This document shows positions 1 through 6,364 of a stretch of DNA of 32,000 nucleotides, one piece after another. Source of the DNA: Palsa-1233 sp031367105 (GTDB lineage Bacteria; Gemmatimonadota; Gemmatimonadetes; Gemmatimonadales; GWC2-71-9). The DNA is taken from assembly GCA_031367105.1 (NCBI GenBank), contig JANLPG010000140.1, positions 1-32,000 of the forward strand, given 5' to 3'. The notes under the pieces were generated by a model. That model saw nothing but the letters and a program-made list of their open reading frames with translations, was not told the DNA's origin and did not search any database. The translations under genes were made by a program, and so were the position numbers. Positions within the stretch are counted from its first letter, which is position 1; the number at the start of each line of letters is the position of its first letter.

Positions 1-85
1 CGGCCGGGCAGGCTTGGCGCGCCCGCCGACTACTCAGGCCGTTGAAGAGATCCTCGGTCGCGGCGTCGGCAAAGGAGCGTATCAC
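1..85 (-). CDS. higB: HigB/RelE-type toxin, N-terminal part (cut by window edge)
   Basis: Reading leftward from a GTG at 85, the frame stays open to the window edge and gives 28 residues beginning MIRSFADAATEDLFNG. From memory this matches the N-terminus of HigB-type RelE/ParE toxins (pattern MI-SF-D--TE-LF-G), which are ribosome-dependent mRNA interferases encoded just upstream of a HigA antitoxin. The catalytic C-terminal half and any higA gene lie outside the window. A perfect TATAAT box (93-98) ends 7 bases before the GTG, so the mRNA may be leaderless. The gene lies 134 bases beyond the integron integrase stop, on the same strand, where a reverse-type integron would carry its first cassette. 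Identification rests on a short stretch, so it is probable rather than certain. Confidence 0.6.
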   Translation of the reverse strand, partial: MIRSFADAATEDLFNGLSSRRARQACPA

Positions 86-92
86 GGTGTGT

Positions 93-98
93 ATTATA
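93..98 (-). promoter_or_regulatory. -10 box of the higB-like gene
   Basis: The minus strand reads TATAAT, the exact sigma70 -10 consensus, 7 bases before the GTG of the toxin gene. At 17-18 bases spacing the -35 region has only a weak match (CTGGCG). A private promoter is typical of toxin-antitoxin cassettes in integrons. Confidence 0.5.
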
Positions 99-170
99 AC
101 GGGGAGCGTGGCAACGCGCCAGATAGCCTAGTCACGCTAACTCTCTTTTCACTTCTACTCCGCCAATACT

Positions 171-182
171 CCCCCCCCCCCC
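171..182. repeat. Homopolymer run of 12 C
   Basis: Twelve consecutive C residues on the + strand, in the spacer between intI and the higB-like gene. It is a slippage-prone tract and a possible sequencing or assembly weak point. Confidence 0.9.
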
Positions 183-219
183 GGACGCGACATAACAAGG
201 GAGTGCTGCGAGCGACCCG

Positions 220-1206
220 CTACTCCGCCAGCCGGTCCAGTGGGCTCCGCACCCCCAGCCCACCTCGATTCAAGACGTGGGTATACCGCATCGTCGTCGT
301 GACATCATCGTGCCCCAGGAGCTCCTGCACCGTCCGGATGTCCGAGCCGCTCTCCAGCAGGTGCGTCGCGAAGCTGTGCCGCAACGTGTGGCAACTCGCC
401 CGCTTGGCGATCCCCGACCGCCCCACCGCCGCGGTCATCGCTCGCTGAATCGCCGAAGGGTGCACATGATGCCGCCGACGCACCCCCGTCGCCGCCTCGA
501 TGTATGTCCGCCGCGCCGGAAAGACCCATTGCCACGGCCAGCTGGTCGGCGCACTCGGGTACTTCACCGCCAACGCTGTCGGCAACACCACCGCTCCCCA
601 TCCCCGCGCCAGGTCCCGCTGGTGCAACTGCTCCACTACCCGCAGGTGTGCCTGCAACGCCGCCATCACCGCCTTCGCCAACACCGTCACCCGATCCTTC
701 CCCCCCTTCCCTTGCCGCACCCGGATCTCCCCCGTGACAAAGTCGAGATCCTTGACCCGCAACGAAATCCCCTCGCTCAGCCGCAAGCCGCCACCATATA
801 GCAACAACGCCACCAGCCTCGCCGTCCCACTCAGTTGGTCGAGCAGCCGTCGCACTTCCCCCTGCGTGAGCACCACCGGCAATCGCACCGGCCGCCGCGA
901 TCGCGGGAGCCGACCCTGCAACGCGAGTGGCCGAACCAGCACCCTGGCATACAGAAAAAGCAGCGCCGAAAGCGCCTGCCCCTGCGTCGAGGCCGCCACC
1001 CGCCGCTGCTCGACCAGATATTCCAGGAAAGCAATCACGTCGCGCTCCCCCAGATCCAGCGGATGCCGCAACCCGTGGAACTTCACATACCGCACGATCC
1101 AGCCTCGATAGGCTGCGCCAGTACGCGGCGAATAGTGCCCCAGCCGCAAAATGGACTGCACCCGCTGCAATAGGCGCGGATTAGGCTGCGGACGATTGCC
1201 GGTCAT
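220..1206 (-). CDS. intI: Integron integrase (tyrosine recombinase IntI)
   Basis: A 328-residue tyrosine recombinase that catalyses site-specific recombination of gene cassettes between attI and attC sites. An N-terminal SAM-like DNA-binding domain spans about residues 10-95, followed by the catalytic domain. Visible active-site residues are R142 (GLRLSEG), K170, H273 and R276 (HTLRHSFA), H299 (LLGHDDV) and nucleophile Y308 (MRYTHVL). The insertion at about 213-230 (ALAVKYPSAP then WPWQWVFP) is the extra patch that separates IntI from XerC/D; the C-terminal GVRSPLD is also IntI-like. The ATG at 1206 is chosen because AAGG sits 7 bases upstream and the length fits IntI1 (about 337 aa); the longer open frame would run back through the tRNA-Gln gene. 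It follows that gene on the same strand and appears intact. Expression is often SOS-controlled, but no LexA box was recognised. Confidence 0.93.
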   Translation of the reverse strand: MTGNRPQPNPRLLQRVQSILRLGHYSPRTGAAYRGWIVRYVKFHGLRHPLDLGERDVIAFLEYLVEQRRVAASTQGQALSALLFLYARVLVRPLALQGRLPRSRRPVRLPVVLTQGEVRRLLDQLSGTARLVALLLYGGGLRLSEGISLRVKDLDFVTGEIRVRQGKGGKDRVTVLAKAVMAALQAHLRVVEQLHQRDLARGWGAVVLPTALAVKYPSAPTSWPWQWVFPARRTYIEAATGVRRRHHVHPSAIQRAMTAAVGRSGIAKRASCHTLRHSFATHLLESGSDIRTVQELLGHDDVTTTMRYTHVLNRGGLGVRSPLDRLAE

Positions 1207-1273
1207 CGCCAAACCTTGTTGCCGCCCAGATGACTCCACCCAACTTTCCAACGCACCGGGGCGCCGCTCACCT

Positions 1274-1301
1274 CGCTTCTCCCTTCTCGCTTCTCGCTTC
1301 T
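1274..1301. repeat. Heptamer tandem repeat, CGCTTCT x4
   Basis: Four back-to-back 7-mers: CGCTTCT, CCCTTCT, CGCTTCT, CGCTTCT. They lie between the tRNA-Gln terminator and intI, upstream of the integrase start. No function is known. It could be a junction scar or simple-sequence expansion. Confidence 0.75.
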
Positions 1302-1320
1302 CGCCCGCCGCAACGACAAT

Positions 1321-1347
1321 CGCCCACCCCCTCATCGGGAATGGGCG
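1321..1347 (-). terminator. Hairpin terminator after tRNA-Gln
   Basis: On the minus strand CGCCCATTCCC pairs with GGGGGTGGGCG around a GATGA loop. The stem is 11 bp, including two G-T pairs, and begins 17 bases after the tRNA 3' end. The following bases are only weakly T-rich. It separates tRNA-Gln transcription from intI. Confidence 0.65.
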
Positions 1348-1364
1348 CTTCGTGTCCTCTCTAT

Positions 1365-1436
1365 TGCCCCGCCTGGGGTCGAACCAGGAGTCTTCTGCTC
1401 CAGAGGCAGACGTGTTGCCAGTTACACCACAGGGCA
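1365..1436 (-). tRNA. tRNA-Gln (anticodon CTG)
   Basis: The minus strand folds as a complete 72-base cloverleaf. The acceptor TGCCCTG pairs with CGGGGCA, the D arm is GTGT...ACAC, the anticodon stem is TCTGC/GCAGA with loop CTCTGGA (anticodon CTG), and the T arm is CCTGG-TTCGACC-CCAGG. CCA is not encoded. The CTG anticodon reads CAG codons. Confidence 0.96.
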
Positions 1437-1453
1437 CCGCTATTGGGAGGGTT

Positions 1454-1482
1454 AAGCTAAAAGCGCGCCTCCCGGGTCGCAA
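1454..1482 (-). promoter_or_regulatory. Probable tRNA-Gln promoter
   Basis: On the minus strand TTGCGA (1477-1482) and TAGCTT (1454-1459) are 17 bases apart and end 17 bases before the tRNA 5' end. The -35 is a fair match and the -10 a weak one. Confidence 0.4.
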
Positions 1483-1529
1483 CCGCGCCAGCCGGGTGGG
1501 CTCGGGACATCCGCCTCCCCCGAGGATCC

Positions 1530-1550
1530 GTGCCGCGCACGGCGCGGCAC
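1530..1550 (-). terminator. Hairpin after the HD-GYP gene
   Basis: GTGCCGCG and CGCGGCAC form a perfect 8 bp stem around a 5-base loop, 9 bases after the HD-GYP stop codon. No T tract follows, so termination is plausible but not proven. Confidence 0.5.
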
Positions 1551-1559
1551 CTACGCCGG

Positions 1560-3158
1560 TTACGCCGCCCGCGCCGCCTCTGCCGCCACCGGCACCCCTG
1601 CCTTCAACCCCGCAAACGTCCCCTGCACCCCCTCGACCGCTGCGGGGCACAAATGTCCCTCGCGCACTAGCCGGTCGAGAATCCCGAAGACCTCCGCCAC
1701 CGGCATCCCCGACCGGTAGGGTCGGTCCGCCGACAACGCTTCGGTCACATCCGCGACCGCAATCACCCGCGCGACCAGCCCCAGCTCGTCTCCCCTGAGG
1801 CCGAGGTGATACCCGCTGCCGTCGATCCGCTCGTGATGCGCCGCCGCGGTCGCCGCGAACTGCCGGAACCGCGCCACCCGCTTGAGAATCTCCATCGTGA
1901 AGCGAGTATGCTGCTTCATCGTCTCGTACTCCACCGGGTCGAGCGCCGCCGGCTTGTCAAGAATCGTGTTGCTCACACCCAGCTTGCCGATGTCGTGCAG
2001 CAACGCGGCGCGCTTGAGCGTGCGCATATCCTTCGGCGTCATTCCCAGATTTTCACCCGTCGCCACCGCGATGCGCGCGACATTCTGGGAGTGCTGTGCC
2101 GTGTACGGGCTCTTCGCATCGATCACCCGCGCGAACGCCTCCGCCACCGTGTCGAGCCGCTCGTCATTCGCAACGATCAGGAGCTCCTGAGGCTCCAGGG
2201 CACTGACCGCCTTGAGCGTGTCGGCCTGCCGCAACCCACCCCAGAATCGGCTGTCCATCTGGAAGGCATCGAGACAATCCACCACGACCGGATCGAACCA
2301 GCGACCCCGCCGTGCGTGCGCCATCTCGTACGCCGTGCGAACGTCGAAGGCGTTCTGGAAGACTTCCACCGTCTGCGCCAGTGAGACGATCCGGCCCAGC
2401 ATCGGAATCCCCGAACCGCTCAGCCCGAACGGCATCCCGTTGCCGTCCCAGTGTTCGTCCAGCGTCCGGATTGCCTCCGAGGTGCCGCGCGGCAATCCCA
2501 GCAGCTTCGCGATGTCGGCGCCGCGCTCGCAACGCGTCTGCATCATCTCGTGCGCGCTGCCCCGCTGGTGGACACCCAGCATCAGCATATGCCACGCCTT
2601 CGCGAGCCGCGACTTCCCCGGCGCCGAGAACTTGAACGCGAGTCGTGTCCGGTCGCCTGCATCGGTCCAGTCGGTGAGCTTGTGGGCGTGCTTCAGTAGT
2701 CGATCGTCAGCCCCGAACAGCGTGCTCAGTCGCGCCGCATTGCTGGAGCAGCCGAGATCTTTGAGCAGCAGCGCGTAGTACAAGGCGCTCTTCTGCTCGT
2801 CGGTGAGGCCGAGGATCTCTCCGATGCGCATCCCGATCAGGGTGGTGCGTACCGAATGACCCATCGGCTGCCCCTCGGTGAGGTCGAGCGCGAACGACAG
2901 CGCACCCACGACCTCCGAGAGCCGGACGCCGTCGATCGGCGGATCCTTCGCCAGCTCCTCGGCCCGCGTCCCCTTCACGGCCCGCGAATCCGGAATCACC
3001 TGCCGGGGAGTGGTGGCGCCCGCCCGCCCCCCGCCTGGCCCCAGCTCAGGACCGGAACGGAGAACGGCGGGCGCCGGCGTCTCATACAGCACCTTCTCGA
3101 CCCGCGGGAAGCGGAGCGACGAGGCGGTCCGTGTCAGGGAGAGGAGGCCGGGAGACAT
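1560..3158 (-). CDS. Tandem HD-GYP domain protein
   Basis: A 532-residue soluble protein with two HD-GYP-like halves. HD-GYP domains are metal-dependent phosphodiesterases that usually degrade cyclic di-GMP. The second half (about 350-515) has the metal-binding pair H388-D389 in LLHDIGKLG and the HHERIDGSGY motif at 441-450, so it looks catalytic. The first half (about 95-300) is degenerate: the HD pair reads K133-D134 and the GYP motif reads DEHWDGNGMPFG (about 234-245). It may be a structural or regulatory copy. The ATG at 3158 is chosen because the frame upstream runs through a tRNA gene. It has no clear Shine-Dalgarno and sits just 17 bases past the tRNA-Ala terminator, so a downstream GTG (for example 2978) is possible. 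No signal peptide or receiver domain is seen; the first 70 residues are low-complexity. Confidence 0.85.
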   Translation of the reverse strand: MSPGLLSLTRTASSLRFPRVEKVLYETPAPAVLRSGPELGPGGGRAGATTPRQVIPDSRAVKGTRAEELAKDPPIDGVRLSEVVGALSFALDLTEGQPMGHSVRTTLIGMRIGEILGLTDEQKSALYYALLLKDLGCSSNAARLSTLFGADDRLLKHAHKLTDWTDAGDRTRLAFKFSAPGKSRLAKAWHMLMLGVHQRGSAHEMMQTRCERGADIAKLLGLPRGTSEAIRTLDEHWDGNGMPFGLSGSGIPMLGRIVSLAQTVEVFQNAFDVRTAYEMAHARRGRWFDPVVVDCLDAFQMDSRFWGGLRQADTLKAVSALEPQELLIVANDERLDTVAEAFARVIDAKSPYTAQHSQNVARIAVATGENLGMTPKDMRTLKRAALLHDIGKLGVSNTILDKPAALDPVEYETMKQHTRFTMEILKRVARFRQFAATAAAHHERIDGSGYHLGLRGDELGLVARVIAVADVTEALSADRPYRSGMPVAEVFGILDRLVREGHLCPAAVEGVQGTFAGLKAGVPVAAEAARAA

Positions 3159-3174
3159 ACCGGCTGTCAGGGGC

Positions 3175-3207
3175 AAAAAGAATGCCCACACCGAAATCGG
3201 TGCGGGC
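3175..3207 (-). terminator. Intrinsic terminator after tRNA-Ala
   Basis: On the minus strand GCCCGCACCG pairs with CGGTGTGGGC (one G-T pair), with a 4-base loop, followed by ATTCTTTTT. This is a textbook rho-independent terminator, 15 bases after the tRNA 3' end. Confidence 0.88.
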
Positions 3208-3222
3208 CGCGCAAGACATCTA

Positions 3223-3295
3223 TGGAGCTGAGGGGGATCGAACCCCTGACCTCTGCTATGCGAAAGCAGCGCTCTCCCAGCTGAGCTACAGCCCC
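3223..3295 (-). tRNA. tRNA-Ala (anticodon CGC)
   Basis: The minus strand gives a 73-base cloverleaf. The acceptor GGGGCTG pairs with CAGCTCC plus discriminator A. The D arm is GCTC...GAGC, the anticodon stem is CTGCT/AGCAG with loop TTCGCAT (anticodon CGC), and the T arm is built around GGTTCGATCC. CCA is not encoded. It reads GCG codons. Confidence 0.96.
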
Positions 3296-3308
3296 GGGAA
3301 GGGGCGAA

Positions 3309-3337
3309 AGAATAGGAGCCGGGGGAGGGCTGGGCAA
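3309..3337 (-). promoter_or_regulatory. tRNA-Ala promoter
   Basis: TTGCCC (3332-3337) and TATTCT (3309-3314) on the minus strand are exactly 17 bases apart and lie 13 bases before the tRNA 5' end. Both boxes match sigma70 consensus at 4 of 6 positions. Confidence 0.6.
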
Positions 3338-3391
3338 GGGCGGACAACTGACCAGCAACTATCCACCGACGCCGGAGTACCATTCGGCACA

Positions 3392-4780
3392 ATGCAACGC
3401 TATGCCCCGCTCACCGACGACCGTCTCTGGACCGCTGGAACCTCCCGCGCCCTGGCGGGTCGCGAGTTCGTGCTCTACTGGATGCAGATCACCCACCGGG
3501 CCCACGACAACTTCGCGCTCAACTTTGCCATCGAGCAAGCCGACGCCCTGGGGCTCCCGGTTCTGGTCTACCACGGCCTCCGCCACGATTACCCCTGGGC
3601 CAGCGACCGCTTCCACAGCTTCATCCTCGAGGGGATGAGCGACCTGACCCGGGACTTCGCCCAGAGAGGGATCCAGTACGCCTGCTACCTCGACACTCGA
3701 ACCGACGACGAAGCCGCCTCGGACGAATCGCCGCTGACGGCCCTGGCCCGACGTGCCGCAATGGTGGTGACCGACTGGTTCCCCACCTTCATAATGCCCC
3801 GCCAGCTCAGGGCACTGAGGCAAAAACTCGATTGCCCCGTGGTCGCCGTCGATTCCGCCACCATCATTCCGGCCAGGCGGCTCGGCCAGGCGTACAGCAG
3901 CGCGCGACACATTCGCCCCGCCCTGATGAAAGAGCTCGACGACTGGCTGTTGCCGCCCGAAAACCCCGAACCACTTCACCGCGCACGGATCGCGCTCCCT
4001 TTCGAACCCACCCGGCCGACCTCGGCGAATATTCCCGCCCTGGTCGCCGCCTGCGCCATCGATCACTCGGTGCCGCCCGCACTCGGATGGACCGGCGGCA
4101 CCACGGCCGCACGCCAGCGACTGAACTGGTGGACCGAAAACGGACTGCCGCGCTACCTCGAGCGCAACGACCCCAATCTCGATGTCACGTCGAAGCTGTC
4201 GCCCTGGCTCCACTTCGGCCACCTCTCGGTGCACGAGGTGCTGCTCGCGGCAAAGGCCGCCGGTCCCGGCGAGGCGTGGGAGAAGTTCCTCGACGAGACC
4301 CTGACCTGGCGCGAACTCGCCTTCAACCTCTGCACCCACAACCCGAAGCATCGCACCCTCGAGGCGGTCCCCGACTGGGCTCGCAAGGAGTTGCGTGATC
4401 ACGAGAGCGACCCCCGGACAGCGCTCTACTCCTCCGAGACGCTCGAGCACGCCACCACCGGCGACGCGCTCTGGAATGCCTGCCAGCGCGCCTACCTGCG
4501 CGATGGCTGGATGCACAACTACCTGCGGATGCTCTGGGGGAAATCAGTGATCGGCTGGACGGAGGACGCGGCTCGCGCACTCCACATCCTTGAACAGCTC
4601 AACAACAAGTATGCCCTGGATGGTCGGGATCCCAATTCCTACGGTGGCATCCTCTGGTGCTTCGGAAAGTTCGACCGTCCCTTCTATCGCCGGCCGATCT
4701 TCGGCACGGTGCGCTATATGTCACTCAAGGCGGCGGCCACCAAGTTCGACGTCAAGCGGTATATCGCCTCGCACCCGTAA
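3392..4780 (+). CDS. phr: Class II deoxyribodipyrimidine (CPD) photolyase
   Basis: A 462-residue FAD enzyme that uses blue/near-UV light to split cyclobutane pyrimidine dimers in DNA. The N-terminal Rossmann-type antenna domain covers roughly residues 25-190 and the helical FAD domain the rest. The C-terminal signature is that of class II enzymes: YLRMLWGKSVIGWT at about 377-390, then DGRDPNSYGG at about 410, and RPIFGTVRYMS near 435-445. Class II is the branch shared with plants, animals and some bacteria and archaea; class I lacks this pattern. The ATG at 3392 is chosen because the upstream frame reads through the tRNA-Ala gene and the product then has family length. There is no Shine-Dalgarno; TACCAT lies 8 bases upstream as a possible -10. 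It is convergent with rnz, 19 bases apart. Confidence 0.93.
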   Translation: MQRYAPLTDDRLWTAGTSRALAGREFVLYWMQITHRAHDNFALNFAIEQADALGLPVLVYHGLRHDYPWASDRFHSFILEGMSDLTRDFAQRGIQYACYLDTRTDDEAASDESPLTALARRAAMVVTDWFPTFIMPRQLRALRQKLDCPVVAVDSATIIPARRLGQAYSSARHIRPALMKELDDWLLPPENPEPLHRARIALPFEPTRPTSANIPALVAACAIDHSVPPALGWTGGTTAARQRLNWWTENGLPRYLERNDPNLDVTSKLSPWLHFGHLSVHEVLLAAKAAGPGEAWEKFLDETLTWRELAFNLCTHNPKHRTLEAVPDWARKELRDHESDPRTALYSSETLEHATTGDALWNACQRAYLRDGWMHNYLRMLWGKSVIGWTEDAARALHILEQLNNKYALDGRDPNSYGGILWCFGKFDRPFYRRPIFGTVRYMSLKAAATKFDVKRYIASHP

Positions 4781-4799
4781 GGCGCGCGCACCGTCCCGC

Positions 4800-5717
4800 T
4801 CACGCACTGCGGAACGGCACCTCGACCACCATCCCATCCCTCGCGATCGTGGTCGCATCGAACACGGCCCGTGCTTCGGCCAGCAGCTCCGGTGCCTCGC
4901 GCGTGTAGCGCGCCGAGATGTGGGTCAGCACCAGCCGGTGTGCACCGGCCTCGAACGCCAGGGTCGCGGCCTCGCGCGCGGTCGAATGCATCGTCTCGCG
5001 CGCCCGCTCGCGCTCGTCCTCGCCGAAGGTGGCCTCGTGAATCAGGAGGTCGGCGCCCGCCGCAAGGTGCAGCATCGCATCGATCGGAGCGGAATCGCCG
5101 GAATAGGTGACCCGCCGCCCGGGACGGGCCGCGCCCACGAGTTCGGTCGCGGCCACCACCCGCCCACTCTCGAGCGTGATCGCTTCCCCCTTATGGATTC
5201 GCCCCCAGAGCGGCCCCTCGGGGACTCCCAGTGACCGCGCCAACTCCGGGTCGAAGCGGCCGAGGCGGTCGTGCTCCACCAGCGCATACGCCACGCAATC
5301 GCCCCGATGACTCGCCTCGCCGACGTGAAAGTCGAACTCGCCACGCGAAATCCGCTGCCCCGGATCTACCTCGACAATCTCGATCGGAAACTTCACGCGC
5401 TCCATTCCGAGTGCGACCAGTTGTCCGAGATGCTTGTGCGCACCGCGTGGGCCGTACAGCCTGAGCGGGGCAGTCCGCGCCATCATCCCCAGCGAGCGCA
5501 ACAGCCCCGGCAGACCCAGTGTGTGGTCGGAGTGGTAATGTGAAAAGAAGATGTCTTCGAAGGTGAATCCCGTCCCGTAGCGCATCAGCTGGCGCTGGGT
5601 TCCCTCCCCGCAGTCGAACAGGAAGAGTTCGCCTTCGCGCTGCATCATCAGCCCGGCCACGTTGCGGTCCACTGTCGGGAGCGCCGCGCTGGTACCGAGG
5701 AAAGTGACCTGGATCAT
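4800..5717 (-). CDS. rnz: Ribonuclease Z (tRNA 3'-endonuclease)
   Basis: A 305-residue metallo-beta-lactamase-fold nuclease that removes the 3' trailer of tRNA precursors. FLGTSAALPT opens the protein. The zinc motif HYHSDHTLGLPG supplies H60, H62, D64 and H65; later ligands are in YSGDSAP and LTHISARY. Length is typical of the short bacterial RNase Z. Neither nearby tRNA encodes CCA, which fits a need for 3'-end trimming before CCA addition. The start ATG overlaps the folE stop (ATGA), so the two are translationally coupled. Confidence 0.93.
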   Translation of the reverse strand: MIQVTFLGTSAALPTVDRNVAGLMMQREGELFLFDCGEGTQRQLMRYGTGFTFEDIFFSHYHSDHTLGLPGLLRSLGMMARTAPLRLYGPRGAHKHLGQLVALGMERVKFPIEIVEVDPGQRISRGEFDFHVGEASHRGDCVAYALVEHDRLGRFDPELARSLGVPEGPLWGRIHKGEAITLESGRVVAATELVGAARPGRRVTYSGDSAPIDAMLHLAAGADLLIHEATFGEDERERARETMHSTAREAATLAFEAGAHRLVLTHISARYTREAPELLAEARAVFDATTIARDGMVVEVPFRSA

Positions 5718-6271
5718 CGCGCGTTGTGCACCAGGCGGAGGAATTCCTCACGAGTCCGTGGGTCGTCGAGGAAGGCACCCCGCATTGCGGAGGTCACCGT
5801 CTTGGAATCCTGCTTCTGCACACCACGCATCATCATACAGAGATGCGATCCCTCCAGCACAACGCCGACGCCACGAGGATGCAGTTCGGCCGAAAGCGCG
5901 TCGGCGATCTGGTCGGTCATCCGTTCCTGCACCTGGAGGCGGCGAGCGAAGACGTCGACGACACGCGCCATCTTCGAGAGACCGACGATCCGGCCGTCGG
6001 GGATGTAGGCGACGTGTGCCTTCCCGAAGAACGGCAGCATATGGTGTTCGCACATCGAGTAGAACTCGATGTCGCGCACCACCACCATATTGTGGTGCGT
6101 CTCCTCGAACAGCGCCTCGCCAATGACGCCAGCAGCGCTCTGCCCATAGCCCTGCGTCAGAAAGCGGAGCGACTTCTCCACCCGCTCTGGCGTCTTTTGC
6201 AGGCCGTCGCGGTCGGGATCCTCTCCCAACCCGGCCAGAATCGCACGCAGATGTCCCTGGAACTCGGTCAC
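5714..6271 (-). CDS. folE: GTP cyclohydrolase I
   Basis: A 185-residue type I GTP cyclohydrolase, converting GTP to 7,8-dihydroneopterin triphosphate. This is the first step of folate (and, through other branches, queuosine or biopterin) synthesis. Visible zinc ligands are C74 and H77 in YSMCEHHMLPF and C145 in GSHLCMMMRG. KMARVVDVFARRLQVQERMT is the family signature. The start is GTG at 6271 with GAGGAG about 8 bases upstream. It is first in a two-gene unit with rnz and begins just after the hairpin that closes the mla operon. Confidence 0.96.
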   Translation of the reverse strand: MTEFQGHLRAILAGLGEDPDRDGLQKTPERVEKSLRFLTQGYGQSAAGVIGEALFEETHHNMVVVRDIEFYSMCEHHMLPFFGKAHVAYIPDGRIVGLSKMARVVDVFARRLQVQERMTDQIADALSAELHPRGVGVVLEGSHLCMMMRGVQKQDSKTVTSAMRGAFLDDPRTREEFLRLVHNAR

Positions 6272-6297
6272 GGTATCACTCCTCGGCCCCGAAACGA

Positions 6298-6324
6298 ACG
6301 GGCGGCCCCTCGTGGACCGCCCGT
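6298..6324 (-). terminator. Terminator of the mla operon
   Basis: ACGGGCGG pairs with CCGCCCGT (8 bp) with a short inner stem, 41 bases after the mlaD stop. The minus strand continues TCGTTTCGG, a weak T-rich tail. It insulates mlaEFD from folE. Confidence 0.65.
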
Positions 6325-6364
6325 ATTGTAACGCGGATACGCCCGAAGCGGTCCGGATGTTCCC

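Larger units (their letters stand above)
86..219. other. Spacer between intI and higB-like gene; candidate attI/attC zone
   Basis: This 134 bp has no credible gene. It holds a 12-base C run at 171-182, the higB -10 box, and a 6 bp inverted repeat on the minus strand (AGCGTG / CACGCT, separated by 20 bases). No clean RYYYAAC ... GTTRRRY pair is visible, so an attachment site cannot be called by eye. A reverse-type integron would place attI here. Confidence 0.35.

Noticed and set aside
14..448. A 144-codon plus-strand ORF at the left edge
   Set aside because: It runs antisense through the C-terminal part of intI and through the spacer; its protein has no recognisable motif and is Ser/Arg/Pro-rich like a GC-rich shadow frame.
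1238..1244. ACCCAAC, a match to the RYYYAAC integron core motif upstream of intI
   Set aside because: A 7-base degenerate motif is expected by chance; no partner GTTRRRY or palindromic arms were found around it.
1207..1650. A 148-residue N-terminal extension of intI
   Set aside because: It would read through the tRNA-Gln gene and its terminator; the ATG at 1206 has a good AAGG site and gives the family length.
3359..4516. A 385-codon minus-strand ORF opposite the photolyase
   Set aside because: The photolyase frame has clear family motifs; the opposite frame has none and has the Gly/Val/Arg-rich composition expected of a shadow.
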